64,000 nt of DNA from Allomyces arbusculus (GCA_027604705.1 JADHYV010000021.1:186001-250000); one strand, 5' to 3'; shown: positions 34,979 to 46,240, numbered from the stretch's first letter. The notes: generated by a model not told the origin, from the sequence alone. Made by a program: numbers and translations.

Positions 34979-37236
34979 ATGGACCAAATCGACGCCCTGC
35001 TCAACCCTCTCGACGCCGAAGCCCGAGTTCGCACAGTCACGCAGTCGGTGATTGGCGCCCGTGCTCCGTTTGCATCCCCCATCGGCCGCACACGGTCGGT
35101 CATTTATTGCGACTATTTTGCGTCGGGTCGCCCACTCAAGTTTATCGAGGACACGATCCGCGACCATGTCCTGCCGTTTTACGCCAACACGCACACGACT
35201 ACGACTGTGACGGCACGGCGCACTATGGCGCAACGCGAGCGGTCGCGCAACGTCATTCGCGAGTGCCTCAACGCCGACAAGAAGCTCTACAGCGTGATCT
35301 TTACGGGTTCCGGCAGTACCGCAGCGATTGTCCACTTGGCCACAACCTTGCGGCTCTATGACCGCAGCATTTGGCCCTCGATTGCGCCCAAGCCGACTGT
35401 ATTCGTTTCTATCTCGGAACACCACTCGAATCTCTTGCCGTGGCGCGAGTCGGTCGCCAACGTCGTCACGATCCCCCTCGATGCGACGGGCCGCCAACTG
35501 GACTTGGTCGAGCTCGAGCGGCAGGTGGTGGCTGCGAAAGAAGCTGGGTCACAGCTCTTGATTGGTTCTTTTTCGGCGGGCAGCAACCTGACGGGGATTG
35601 CCATTGACACGCGCCCGCTCTCGCGCATCATGCATCGCTACGGCGGTGTCGCTTTCTTCGACTACGCGGGCGTCGGGGCTTATGTGGACATCGACATGAA
35701 TCCGGCCGACGACGAGACGGTTACGACCGCAGACCGTGGTTTGGCCTACAAGGACGCCGTGTTCTTGTCGCCGCACAAGTTTATCGGTGGTCCCGGCACG
35801 CCCGGCGTGCTGGTCGCGCGCAGCGCTCTGTTCCGACCCGACGCTCCAAGTCGTCCTGGCGGCGGGTCTGTCAATTTCGTGACGGGTTCTGAGCACGAGT
35901 ACTTGCACGATCTTGAGGAGCGCGAAGAGGCCGGTACGCCCGCGATTGTCGAGGCGATTCGGTGTGGGCTCGCGTTTCGCGTCAAGCAAATCATGAGCGT
36001 TCCCGAGATTGAGCGCCGCGAACATGCGCTGGCCGCGCGCACGATGCGCGTCATGTCTGAGCACCCCAAGATTCGCGTGCTCGGAGAGACCCAAGGCATG
36101 CGCGTTCCCGTGTTCTGCATCCAGGTGTTGGCGCCGGGCGATGCTGAAGAGGGGGTTGCGCCGACTAAGTTTCTGCACTATAACTTTGTTTCGTCGGTCT
36201 TGAACGACTTTTTCGGGGTGCAGACGCGCGGTGGTTGCATGTACGTATCCTCTTCACCCTGTTCCAAGCCACAAATTTCGGGGACTGACCGAAGGCATTT
36301 TCGCTGATCAGGTGTGCCGGGCCGTTTGGCATCTCGCTCCTCAAGTTGACGCCCGAGCAGGTCGAGACCTACCAGACGCTGCTGAGCCAGGACCCGTCTG
36401 TGCGCCGCCGCATGGTTCATGGCCCCGCGCAACCGTCACCGCGCGCCACGACCACGTGCCCGCTCGTCGCGGCCAAGCTTGACTCGCTCAAGCCCGGGTA
36501 CCTGCGGTTCTCGTTCAATTACTTCACGCCGGCCACCGAGGTCGACGCTGTGCTGCGTGCCGTGACTTGGGTCGCCGACCACGGGTGGCGGCTGCTGCCG
36601 TACTACAAGGTCGACCCGCAGTCGGGCGCGTGGTCGATGCGGTGCGCGCCCACGACGATGCGCTCGCTCGCGCACAAGGCGTTCCGCGGCGTTCGTGACA
36701 CCGACTTGCTCAAAGACCCGGCCGAGGGTGCGGTACCGGTGGGCAAGCCCGAATCGGACGCCAAGGCGCTGCATGTCGCGCAACGGCTCGCAGACCGCGT
36801 TGCGGCCGTCGTGAACGCGCACGGTACCGCAATCCAGGCCGAGTTGCGCGACGGGTACCAAGCACACGGCGCGGCTGTCGAAGCCGCGCGCTGGTTCATG
36901 CATCCGGCCGAGGCCGCGGCGATTCTCGACGGGACGGCCGCGCCAGAGGTCGCGGCGTGGTACCCGGGCAAGTTTGTGAAGCTCGCCGCCAAGTCGATTC
37001 GGCGGTCGCTGTCGCCAATGCCGAGCATCGATCGTGGGCGGTCGTCATCGTCGGCGCCGAGGCAGGACACGGCGGTGGCGGCGGCAGCAGTGGTCGCTGC
37101 GGACAGTGATAGCGGGCTTGACGAGGACAACGACGAATCGTCGAGCGCGAGCGGTTCCCTCTACTACCCCTTGATGATCGACGATGTGGCCCAGCCCACA
37201 GTTCCGGGTTTGCCGGCGACCAAGGTGGCGCCGTGA
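34979..37236 (+). CDS. Class-V PLP-dependent aminotransferase/cysteine-desulfurase-like protein, copy 2
   Basis: Two exons (34979-36240, 36312-37236), 728 aa. All features of copy 1 are kept: IGRTRSVIYCDYFASGRPLKF, GSGSTAAI, EHHSNLLPWRES, FFDYAGVGAYVDIDMNPADD, the PLP lysine in SPHKFIGGPGTPG, and the GGCMCAGPFG loop, again split by the intron in the Met codon. The catalytic half is very close to copy 1; the C-terminal half is similar up to ELRDGYxAxG...VEAARWFMHPA, after which the tails differ. This tail is Ser/Asp/Ala rich and ends PLMIDDVAQPTV.... The duplication was therefore of the whole gene after the intron was in place. Codon use here is more GC-rich than in copy 1, so the copies may differ in expression. 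Function not known. Confidence 0.82.
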
Positions 37237-37615
37237 TCGTTGGTGCCCTCTTTTGCGTTTTTTTTTCCCTTGTTGATGTCGAATTCGTTTGTTCCATGTT
37301 GCCCGGGCTGCTTGCATGATGGGAACAAGAGCTGCTTTTTTGCGATTTTCATCGTTTGTACGTGAGACCCAAGTGGGAGACGCGTTATGATAAAGACAAA
37401 ACCGCGCTTCGACAGCGAGCTTTGCGTGCCATTGCAGCTACGTGCCTTGGCAGCCCTGCGAGGTTGAGAGCGTCAATCGTAACCACAAGCACCTGGGGGC
37501 GCGTCTCTTCATCTCCGCGACTCGACGCTCAGCGAACTCTCGCTCTTCGTTCTTCGACTTCGTTTATCGACCAACGCACCATCTTGCCGCGCTCAACCAC
37601 ATCCAACCAGCCACG
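37237..37615. other. Intergenic, nothing recognised
   Basis: 379 bp between two plus-strand genes; contains T-rich stretches after the stop of the enzyme gene and no supported feature. Confidence 0.5.
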
Positions 37616-38646
37616 ATGCCCGTCGAAAAGTCATCCTACAACTTGCACGAGAAGGCGACGAGCGCCGCGACTCCGTACGGTACGATCGCGCTCTCTCGCA
37701 AATTCTGTGCGACCTTCATTGACCTGATCGCACTCGACAATCGCGCGCCGTAGCCAAGGAAAAGCCCTGCAAGAAACCCGCACCACGCACCCCTGCGGCC
37801 GGGACCCCCGTGACGAGCGGCGAGCACGCAAACGACCTCCATCGTCCTGCCTCGCCGTCCAAGATGGCGCCGTCGCCTGCATCCGCGGACCACGTGCACG
37901 ACCCGTGTGCCGCCTCGCCGTCGTCACCCTCCAAAGCACACGCCGGGCTTCCGCTGCTCAAGACCAAGGGGTCGCACACACCCGCCGAGCTCGCGATGCT
38001 CGATGAGATCGTGACCAACAATCTCGAGTGGTCGAAGCCGCCGCGCCCGCTTTCGCCCATGGGCAAGCACCGCATGTCGTCGTCGTCGCCGACCCAGCAC
38101 GACGCGCGGTCGTCTACCAACGATCACGTGCCGTCGCCGGCACAGGATCGTGTGCCGTCGCCGACGACCAAGGATCGCTTTCCGTCGCCAATTACCATGA
38201 AGGACCGCACGCCATCGCCAGTCAAGGATCGTGTGCCGCCGGCCAAGGAGAACCCGGTGTTCCCGGCGATCAAGGACCGCGCCCCGTCCCCGACCAAGGA
38301 CCGCACACCGTCGCCGAGCAAACTGCGCGCACCGCAGGTACCGTCGGCGCTCCCCGGTGCTCCCGGGTTACCGAGCAAGCTTCACGCGCCGCAGGCTTCA
38401 GCGACAATGCCCAGCGCCGCACCGGCGTCGCCGTCCGCTAAGTCCCCGACGACCACGGCCGTCAAGGTCCCGCCGCGCCCGGCATCCCCGTCCAAGATCC
38501 CGCGGCCCGTGGCGACGACCAAGATCGGCAAGGCGGCCCGGCCGGCTGAGAAGTTGGACGAGGCCAAGCTGCGTAAGGCATTGGTCAACGACGAGGACGT
38601 GCTGGACCGCGCCGTGCACAAGCCGGCGGGGGACCAGGTGGAGTAG
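37616..38646 (+). CDS. Low-complexity Ser-Pro repeat protein, unknown
   Basis: Two exons (37616-37706 and 37754-38646) around a 47-nt intron give 327 aa. The N-terminus MPVEKSSYNLHEKATSAATP is followed by long disordered sequence. At about residues 145-220 an imperfect repeat occurs in which D-R-(V/T/F/A)-P-S-P is spaced by 8 to 11 residues (DRVPSPTTKDRFPSPITMKD and on). Such SP/TP sites are typical proline-directed kinase targets and resemble microtubule-binding or nuclear scaffolding linkers. A short helical end contains KLDEAKLRKALVNDEDVLDRA. No family is recognised. The intron is small but has good GT and TAG ends; without it the first 30 residues would be lost. Confidence 0.5.
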
Positions 38647-39259
38647 AGCAAGAAGGAGCAGGGCAAGACGGCCACAGACCGCAAGAACTGATGTGGGCAT
38701 TGGCAGCATGGGCGAATCGGGCACGGGGCGATACGACGGGCTGCCTGGCAGTCGGCTGCGTGCCGCAGAGTCGAGGCGACACGGGGACTGGGTGGACTTG
38801 ATTTTTTCGTTTCTATATATGTACCGAGTACTGCAGTTCACCGTTGGGACAAAGGGTCAACACCAGTGATAGTCGTGTGTGCATGCTGGTCCGGCTAGCA
38901 TTCCCGTCGTTCAGGCTATTTGCCCTGGGGCGAGCCTTCCAGCCGCCCTCATGCCGTACCGTCACGGGACACACCTCCTCATTAGTCACCTCAGGGCAGC
39001 TCGTCGTTCTGAAGGGAATCGAGCAAATCGCTGCGACTGCTGTAATATCAAATCATTTTGGACGCTCACCATTTCGTCGGGCCACTCGCTGCAATCGATT
39101 CCAGCTCTCGATATATTCAGCAACCTGTTCAAGAACTTACCTTCGCCGCAGGGGTGGTCGCTCCTGATATCCATCGGCGCGGCCAATTCGCCATCCATTC
39201 TGCTCGCCAGACCGACAACTTGGTCGTACAGCGCGCACTGCGTTGAGAACAGAGAAATA
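38647..39259. other. Intergenic, nothing recognised
   Basis: 613 bp. Short frames only; includes a TATATATG stretch at about 38813-38822. No gene or repeat was supported. Confidence 0.5.
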
Positions 39260-39975
39260 ATGGACATTGACTCGGCGTCGGAGCGCGGCACGGCCCATTC
39301 CGGGTCAACGTCACGGCGAGCGTCCATCACCGACACGTCGGGACCGTCTGAATCACGGCCCACGACGCGTGCTTCGGCGAGTGGGACTCGTTCCAAGCGC
39401 AGCGCCAAGTCGGGCTCTTCGTCGACCGAAAATATTGCAGTGCCTTTGACCCCACACGAGGCCGAGGTCGAGTCCGAGCTTGCGGCGGGTGCCAAGGAGG
39501 GGATGAACCCGAAAGACATGTATCATGACCTGCAGCAGCGGTTCGCACGGTTGCGCAAGGTTGGTTCCATTGTTGTTTTGTGAGCGATGAGGGATCTTAT
39601 TCTTGTTGACGACGGTGTTGCTCTCGAATAGCAACGCGTGCGCATGGAGGACACGCTCAATCGCGCTGAGGCCGAGATCTCGTCCATTTCGATTGAACTC
39701 CAGTGCGTCTCGGTGCTCCATCGAATCCGTGCATTACTGAACGAGTTTATGATGACTGACGAAACCGAGCCAAATCAACCAGAGCCGTGCTCGACTTGGC
39801 GCTCGAGACGAGGCCGGACCTTGCGCTCGAGTTTATGGTGCCCGAGGGCGACATGGTCCCGGCAACGTGCCCGACCGACGCGATCATGGCCTGGGAGCCC
39901 GGCCAGTTCACGTCGCCGCCGGCCCAGAGTCGCGGCACCCCAAATACAGTCCCCGCGACCGGGATTTTATCATGA
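39260..39975 (+). CDS. Small coiled-coil protein, unknown
   Basis: Three exons (39260-39559, 39632-39702, 39783-39975) join in phase to 187 aa. The first half is Ser/Thr/Arg rich and disordered. A predicted coiled-coil follows and runs through the middle exon (MYHDLQQRFARLRKQRVRME, then TLNRAEAEISSISIELQ). After LDLALETRPDLALEFMVPEG comes a Pro-rich end. The continuous coiled-coil over both splice junctions supports the model. The length and layout resemble small subunits of chromatin or trafficking complexes, but I do not recognise the family. Confidence 0.6.
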
Positions 39976-40134
39976 CGGTTTGCATTTTTGTGAAGATAGA
40001 CAGCGCCAAAGCGAACGGAAAGGGACAGTCGGCAGAGACAGCACGATTCGTTTGACAGGATTCTCTTTTGATGGTGTCGCGGGTGCAGCTGACTTGGCTA
40101 TGATCAGTGCAAAAACACGCACACTTCCTTCGCC

Positions 40135-42867
40135 ATGAGCAACAGTGTTCGCGCATCTCCGTCGTCCACGATGCTGCAACGAGCAATTGCCGTTCCTCGA
40201 TCAACGTCATGGCGCACCGCCGTGTCCCCGACCGTCTCGTCAACGTGGATCAGCAGCCATTATGTCTCGCGACCAAACTTGCCAGCTTGTGATCACCAGC
40301 GACCATCCAACCATGGCCACGTCCACGAGCACCTCCCGACCACCGGCATTCGACTCTACCATGGGTCGCTCCCCGCATTGTCGAGCCGCAACAACCGCTC
40401 TTCCGGCGATTATTGGAAGTCCTGGGATGCTGACCGCAGAGGTCGTCGCGGCACGGCAAACGCGGGCGCTACCCACTCGATCCCGACCGAATCTCGCTCG
40501 TCCTTGAAAAACAAGGCCGCAAGCCCGAAATCAGCGACCTCACGATCTCAGTCGATGAAGGAGATGCTCGCGACCAAGACGGCGGCACCCGGCAAGCCCA
40601 AGGCTCGTGCAGCTGCCCCGCTAGCACCAAACCAGAAGCGCGGGACCCGACCAACGCTCGAATCGCTGCAGGCTGCGACCAAAGCCATTGCAGAGGGGAG
40701 GTCGGACCAGTTCAAGGCCGCCGTCATGGATATCGATTGGTCGTCGATTCGTCTTTTCGCGGATTTGGATCGCCGTGGTCATGGTAGCGGCGTGCAATCC
40801 AGCCAGGACGTCATCAAGGCGCTGCACGAACTGGCGTTTGCCCTGCGCAAGATTCCGCGCAGGGCGCCTGGCAAGGTCGACCGAGACGACTGGACCGCTG
40901 GCGTCGTGGAGGTCGTGCACGGGTTCGCGCAGGTCGACGGAATGACGATGCTGCTGCAGAACCGGGCCGACTTGTTTTGCAGCAATGTTATTCGTGCCGT
41001 TGCGCTCCGCCGCGCCAAGGGCGCTGTCGAATCGCTCGAGACGCTCATTACCATGGCTGGCGGCTGGTCGGCGCTCAATCAAGATGCCGTGACCAACCTG
41101 ATTGATTTCTTCATGCGCACGCTCGACGACAAGGTCGATCGTGTGTCGCACGTCGAGGACTTGTTTGAGCTGATGGTCGCGCGCCGCGAAGTCATGGACG
41201 CGGCCGTTGGCATGATTGCCATGATGCACGCGCGCATCGCCGAGGACCAGGTGAAGAGCAAGATCGAGGATATTCCGGCGTCTGAGACGGGGATCGCGCG
41301 CATCGACCGGCTGGTCCAACAGGCGCTCGATGCCAAGGTCATGACGCATCAGTGGGACAATGCGCAGCTCAACGCGGCCATTGTTCGAGCAAAGGTCGCC
41401 GCTCATGGACCGCGCGACGCTGTCCAACTTGCGCGTGCCATGCTCGACTACAGCAAGGATGCACTCGTGCCTGAGCAGATCATGTTTGTCATGGAACGAC
41501 TCAAACACGACGGGCACGCCACGGACGCGGCCGAGTTTGCTGACTTTTTGCTCACCAAGGGATTGAATCCGGGCGTCGCGGGCTACCGCGCCGCCATGCA
41601 GCAGTACCTCGACCGCGCCGACTACTCGGGGCTTTTGGCGCAATTCGGAAGCAAGCTCGAGAAGATCCCGGCCGCGTCGCGATCGGTCGATTTGTACGTG
41701 CCGCTGTTCCGGGCTCTGTCTGCGCTGAACATGAACGAACAGGTGAGGAGCCTGCACGAGACGCTGCTCCAGACGCCCGGCTTCGCGTTTTCGCTGCCTT
41801 ACTTTGAGACGGTGGTTCGAGCTGCCGCGGACATGGCTGGATTCGGCCCGGCGATCATCCGGTACCGCAATATGACGCTGCAGGCCAAGGTCGACCCCAA
41901 CGCCGCGATTTTAGGTCATCTTCTGTCCTTGGCGCACACATCAACCGACCCGAAACACTTGGAAATCGCGAATGCGACCATCAATTACGAAGTTTTGACT
42001 CACAAGACAGTTGCGGCGAACGCGCCCGAACTCAAGTTTGCGCGGACCGTCGTCCCACTACTCATCAAGTGCCGCGACGCACCGATTCTCCAGCGGCAAG
42101 AGGCGTTTCTCGAGGCGCGGCAGCATGTGGACGCGCTCATGGCTACGCACGGCGCGACCGTGCTGGGCGTGCGCGAGTGGGCCGCGTTTCTCGACGCCGC
42201 TGCGCATGCGATCCCGCAGGACCCGCGGCGGCTGTACCAGGAGACACGCGGCGTGCACTCGCTCGTCATCGAGCAGCTCAACTGCGGGAACGCGGCGATG
42301 ACCGACCGCAAGTATCTCGGCGCACTCATGCTGGCACTCGCGCGCGCCAATGTCCCGCACGTCGTGTTCACGCTCTGGGACAAGTATGTGGCCGCGCCGC
42401 TCGACCCGGCCGCGATCCGGCACGGCGCGCGGTACTCGATCCCGCCGCCGGTCGGAATTGTCGACCCGCTGTGGATGACCGCCGACCCCGTTGACCGCGT
42501 GCCGCCCACGCACGAGACGGTCCTGGGAATGGTCGAGGCCGTGGGCCGCGCGCGCGACGTGCCGCGGCTCCGCGCGCTGTCGAATATGGTGTGGGCGACG
42601 ACGGCGGCGGCAAACGAGCAGGGCATGACGCGGCTGCGCATCGACCCGAGCATTGTGACGGCGCTCGTCGAAGCGTTTGTCGTTTGTGGCGAGGTGGGGG
42701 CCCGGAACGTGATGGTGGATCTGGCGCGTTTCCGGAAGGTCCCACTTGAGGGCGAGCGCATCGAACAGATGCTGGCGCGGCTCGCGCAGGAGCAGTTCTC
42801 CGCGGCCGTGCACCTGCTCAACGACCCGGACGTGGTCACGGCGCTGCGTGGGGCCAAGAGGTCGTGA
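40135..42867 (+). CDS. Helical-repeat (PPR-like) protein, probably mitochondrial
   Basis: A single exon of 910 aa. The first 150 residues are basic and Ser/Thr/Arg rich, lacking acids at the very start (MLQRAIAVPRSTSWRTAV), so mitochondrial import is likely. The rest is almost all amphipathic helices in pairs of about 35 residues, as in pentatricopeptide-repeat proteins. Examples are ALVPEQIMFVMERLKHDGHA followed by TDAAEFADFLLTKGLNPGV, and later SIVTALVEAFVVCGEVGARN. Known role of such proteins in fungi: binding mitochondrial transcripts for stability or translation. No ortholog can be named, and a general alpha-solenoid is possible. Confidence 0.6.
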   Translation: MSNSVRASPSSTMLQRAIAVPRSTSWRTAVSPTVSSTWISSHYVSRPNLPACDHQRPSNHGHVHEHLPTTGIRLYHGSLPALSSRNNRSSGDYWKSWDADRRGRRGTANAGATHSIPTESRSSLKNKAASPKSATSRSQSMKEMLATKTAAPGKPKARAAAPLAPNQKRGTRPTLESLQAATKAIAEGRSDQFKAAVMDIDWSSIRLFADLDRRGHGSGVQSSQDVIKALHELAFALRKIPRRAPGKVDRDDWTAGVVEVVHGFAQVDGMTMLLQNRADLFCSNVIRAVALRRAKGAVESLETLITMAGGWSALNQDAVTNLIDFFMRTLDDKVDRVSHVEDLFELMVARREVMDAAVGMIAMMHARIAEDQVKSKIEDIPASETGIARIDRLVQQALDAKVMTHQWDNAQLNAAIVRAKVAAHGPRDAVQLARAMLDYSKDALVPEQIMFVMERLKHDGHATDAAEFADFLLTKGLNPGVAGYRAAMQQYLDRADYSGLLAQFGSKLEKIPAASRSVDLYVPLFRALSALNMNEQVRSLHETLLQTPGFAFSLPYFETVVRAAADMAGFGPAIIRYRNMTLQAKVDPNAAILGHLLSLAHTSTDPKHLEIANATINYEVLTHKTVAANAPELKFARTVVPLLIKCRDAPILQRQEAFLEARQHVDALMATHGATVLGVREWAAFLDAAAHAIPQDPRRLYQETRGVHSLVIEQLNCGNAAMTDRKYLGALMLALARANVPHVVFTLWDKYVAAPLDPAAIRHGARYSIPPPVGIVDPLWMTADPVDRVPPTHETVLGMVEAVGRARDVPRLRALSNMVWATTAAANEQGMTRLRIDPSIVTALVEAFVVCGEVGARNVMVDLARFRKVPLEGERIEQMLARLAQEQFSAAVHLLNDPDVVTALRGAKRS

Positions 42868-43404
42868 AGTTGGAGCAAAGTCAAAAGTCTCATTTTGTGC
42901 CGAAAAATCATGTTTGCGCGTTGGTCAAGCCAGACCACATCCACTGATGAGAACTGATTTGCAGAGGGAAATGGTTTTGGACAAGCATGACTTGCGCGAC
43001 AGACCTTGCAGGCCGGCGTTCGATCCATGTTCTGGCTGGTGGCCGCCTGCTGTGTAATCGACGTGAGCTCCGCGGCCGTCTCCTCCGGCAACCGTTCAAG
43101 CGAATCTGGAGCCAAGGCTCCGCTCACTTCTCACTTCAACACGTGATCGCGTCCTGTGTGTTGTCCAAGGCAGCACCACGAGACGAGACACACTCTCACT
43201 TCATTACACGCTCGGCTTCCCCGTCCTGCACCCCGACTGCACCCTCCCGCGCTCCAGACTAGCTGCAAACTCTCGCGCTGGAACTCATCTCGCGCCGAAC
43301 AAGCCGCCACGCCGCGTCGCCGCCGGGTCCGCTCTCGCACGAACAACGGCCACGCTGATTCGCGTATTGACCAATTTTGCAAGATCCAGTCTCCAACTTG
43401 CGCC
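42868..43404. other. Intergenic, promoter of the membrane protein gene
   Basis: 537 bp between two plus-strand genes. The frame of the next gene is open back to 43156, but without an ATG matching a conserved start. Nothing else was seen. Confidence 0.45.
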
Positions 43405-45387
43405 ATGGACGTGACCGACCACCCGCCGCCCTCGGCGCGCCCTTCGTCCGCGCAACTACCCAACGCACTGCGCGTGCCGCGCGCCGCTGCAGCGACTGAC
43501 CCGAACGCGAGTCTCGATCTCGGGGATACTATCCTGCATCACCTCAGCCGCCCTACAAGCTCCGTCGGCGGCACGGGCGGCTCACTCCCGACGCTCGTGT
43601 CTGCGGAGCAACCAGCGAGCCCGGACCCGGCCGTACAGACCGACGCACAGATCATGGCGCTGGTCCTGCAGGAAGAGGCGCGTGCCGCGGCGACGAGTCC
43701 GCCCGGATCCACGGGGCCCGTCGGTGCCGCGTTCATGGCACCGCCCGCACGCGCCGTGACGGTCGGTGCGCCAATTCCGTACGCGGGCGCGCCTGATCCG
43801 CGGCGGCCGCTCGAGGCCGTTGCCGTGCCGGCTGCAGCGACGGCTATGGCGTTCGCAACGACGAACATGTCCACCGTAAAGCCGCCATCGTCGCGCTCGT
43901 CCAAGTCGTCGGTCCTGACGTCGCCGCCGCTGTCGTGCACGTCGACTTTGCGGTCCGAGTCAAACGACGCCATCACGCGCGGCTATCTGAAGAAGGACGC
44001 AGCCGCGGGCGACGGAAATGGTCCAGACCACGGTCCGGGTCCCGGCCCCGTGCAGCTCTCGCCGTCGCCGATCCGCATCGGGTCGTTTTTCTTTGATTTA
44101 CTGCTGCGCACGACTGACGTCGTGCTCAACATTGTCTACCTGGCCACCTACTCGCGGTCGTGCCACGCGCTCGTGACTCCGACCGAGGGCGGGTCTGTCG
44201 CCGCCGAAGTCTTTCTCGCGCTCGTCTCGGTCGCGTCGACCACCGGCATCATTCTCCTCCTGTGGGACCTGCGGTCGGTCGTGCGCGTCTGGTCACGCGG
44301 GTTCTCGTGGATGCAGGCCATGGCGCACGTTTACACGCACCGCACCTCGCACATGCGGTCGGTCGGGTGGAACTGGACCAAGTTTCGCGCGCTCGTGGCC
44401 GTTTTCGTCAAAGATTTGCCCACCCTGCTCGTCGTCTCGAGCAATCTCGGCCCGCGCGACGCCAATTTACCGACCCTGTTGCGCATCGTCATTTCGGCGC
44501 TCTTGATCGCTCGTCACACGACGCAGCTCACGCTCATGACCGCAGCCGCCTGCTGTTGTGCGCGCAAGACCGCGCGCGAATTTGCGCACTCGTGGCCGTT
44601 CTTGACGCTCAAGCTGGTCCTTGGCGCGACGGCGTTCGCCACGTGCTTGTTTGTCCCGCTCGTCTTGCTCGTCGTGCCGGACCTCACGAAGCACGTCTAC
44701 GTGACCCAACCAATCGTGAACCGCGACGTGACGTTCTCGGTCCTTTGCGTCGCTGACGCGGCGACCGACGCGCCGGGCGTATCGCCGACGACCGCGTGCA
44801 ACCCGCAACTGTGCAGTGGCCAACCGGTCACGACGCTGCCGTCCCTGGCCGCGTGGTCGGTCCTGCACAACCGCAGCTACGAATTCACTGACGTCGACGT
44901 GTGCAGCACCTCCACCGTCCGCGCGCAATTCGGCCCGACCACCTTACCCGGCAGCATCACCTTCCCACTGCCCGACGCGCGCACCGCTACGTACGTCGGC
45001 GACGTACCCTGTACCCCGCCCGTCGACATGGACCGGCGCCGCCTGCCCGACTCCGCGTGGGCCGCGTCACTCGTTCCCTCGAGCAACGTGACGCAATCGC
45101 CGTACCGCGCGCAGGTCCTCCGCCGCGACCCGCACGACGCGGTGGCGATGCGCAAGGGGTACGCGCGCAAGTACCCGGACATGTGGGCGAACCGGTACGT
45201 CGCGCGTGATTTGGTGCGTGGGAGGGACCGGTGTGCGCGGACGTGGGTCATGCCCGTGCGCGATGCGGGCACGGGTGATAAGTACCTGGTGAGTGTCGAG
45301 ATCAAGCAGACAGAGGTGGTTCGGGGGCCGCTCAGCTGCAGTTTCAATGGGTGGGGAGTGCCGCCGGCGCGCCGCGGCGCGCGTTGA
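43405..45387 (+). CDS. Multi-pass membrane protein, unknown
   Basis: A single exon of 660 aa from the ATG at 43405. Residues 1-220 are Pro/Ala/Ser/Thr-rich and probably cytosolic. Four to five membrane helices follow at about 225-430: FFFDLLLRTTDVVLNIVYLA, VFLALVSVASTTGIILLLW, a weak one at LPTLLVVSSNLG, LLRIVISALLIARHTTQLTL and LVLGATAFATCLFVPLVLLV. A hydrophilic C-terminal domain of about 230 residues has several Cys and NxS/T sites (CNPQLCSGQ), fitting an outside or lumenal domain. Between TM2 and TM3 lies WSRGFSWMQAMAHVYTHRTS. I do not recognise the family. A rearranged partial copy of this gene lies 0.9-1.1 kb downstream. Confidence 0.6.
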   Translation: MDVTDHPPPSARPSSAQLPNALRVPRAAAATDPNASLDLGDTILHHLSRPTSSVGGTGGSLPTLVSAEQPASPDPAVQTDAQIMALVLQEEARAAATSPPGSTGPVGAAFMAPPARAVTVGAPIPYAGAPDPRRPLEAVAVPAAATAMAFATTNMSTVKPPSSRSSKSSVLTSPPLSCTSTLRSESNDAITRGYLKKDAAAGDGNGPDHGPGPGPVQLSPSPIRIGSFFFDLLLRTTDVVLNIVYLATYSRSCHALVTPTEGGSVAAEVFLALVSVASTTGIILLLWDLRSVVRVWSRGFSWMQAMAHVYTHRTSHMRSVGWNWTKFRALVAVFVKDLPTLLVVSSNLGPRDANLPTLLRIVISALLIARHTTQLTLMTAAACCCARKTAREFAHSWPFLTLKLVLGATAFATCLFVPLVLLVVPDLTKHVYVTQPIVNRDVTFSVLCVADAATDAPGVSPTTACNPQLCSGQPVTTLPSLAAWSVLHNRSYEFTDVDVCSTSTVRAQFGPTTLPGSITFPLPDARTATYVGDVPCTPPVDMDRRRLPDSAWAASLVPSSNVTQSPYRAQVLRRDPHDAVAMRKGYARKYPDMWANRYVARDLVRGRDRCARTWVMPVRDAGTGDKYLVSVEIKQTEVVRGPLSCSFNGWGVPPARRGAR

Positions 45388-45795
45388 GCGGGTGGGGGAG
45401 ACTCAGGCGGGAGGGAAGGAGGGTAGGGGAGACGACTCGATGGATTGGATGATGCGGGACTGTGGGATCTGTCGCGGTCCTGGTGACCGTGGCAGGCGGG
45501 CGGGGAAACGAGGGACGTTGACACGGACGGACGTAGGAGGTAGATCCAATATTTTCTGCTTTCTGGATTATCGTTGCCAATGTCGATGGGAGGCGCGGTG
45601 AGTAGCTGTTGAGTTGCAGACTTGGACGACAGAAGAATCAGACGACAACTTCACAAAAGAAGCCGATTTCATAAAAGACCACGCCCCACACGACCAACAT
45701 CACTTAGCTTGATGGTAACGAACACCTACATCAAGACAAATTTCGCCGTGAATTTGTTACCCGAAAACCAGACTCAACGCGGGTAACACGTGATT

Positions 45796-46182
45796 TCACA
45801 ACAGCACAAAGTTGGCGTCAATGCCCGCCTGGGCATTTTCTACGTCTTCACGAAGTTCCGACACATTCTCAAGGACACACTCGACTTCCTTGTCCATGCT
45901 CTCGACTTTCTTGTTAATGCTCTCAACCTTTTTGCCCATGCTCTCAACCTCCTTGCCCATGCCCTCGACCTTCTTGCCCAGCTCAGTCAGCTTAGCCAAG
46001 ATCAGCATCGTCTCGGGGCTGTTGGCTGGGACAGCCTGATCCCGAAGTTGGTGGGGGCACCCTCCACAACCAAAGCACAATCCAACCAGGCGTACCGCCA
46101 CCTCCCCGGAAATTGCGCTCACCTGCCGAGCAAGGGATTTGGGGCGCGGCGGCCACACCTGGGCCACGGCCGCATGCTTCAT
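45796..46182 (-). CDS. Small heptad-repeat coiled-coil protein
   Basis: An ORF of 128 aa. Residues about 65-105 are a run of near-identical 7-residue units (GKKVEGMGKEVESMGKKVES and on, changing to MDKEVE), a textbook coiled-coil with M/I/V core positions, and end in ELREDVENAQAGIDANFVLL. The first 60 residues are Cys/Gly-containing and lack obvious order. Such modules usually form parallel dimers or trimers. No upstream exon or family is known to me; a truncated pseudogene is possible. It sits between the membrane gene and its partial duplicate. Confidence 0.45.
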   Translation of the reverse strand: MKHAAVAQVWPPRPKSLARQVSAISGEVAVRLVGLCFGCGGCPHQLRDQAVPANSPETMLILAKLTELGKKVEGMGKEVESMGKKVESINKKVESMDKEVECVLENVSELREDVENAQAGIDANFVLL

Positions 46183-46240
46183 GTCTGTCCGCCGGTCGGG
46201 TCGGCTCTGTGCTGTTCCACCACGCTCCCGGATTGTCAGA

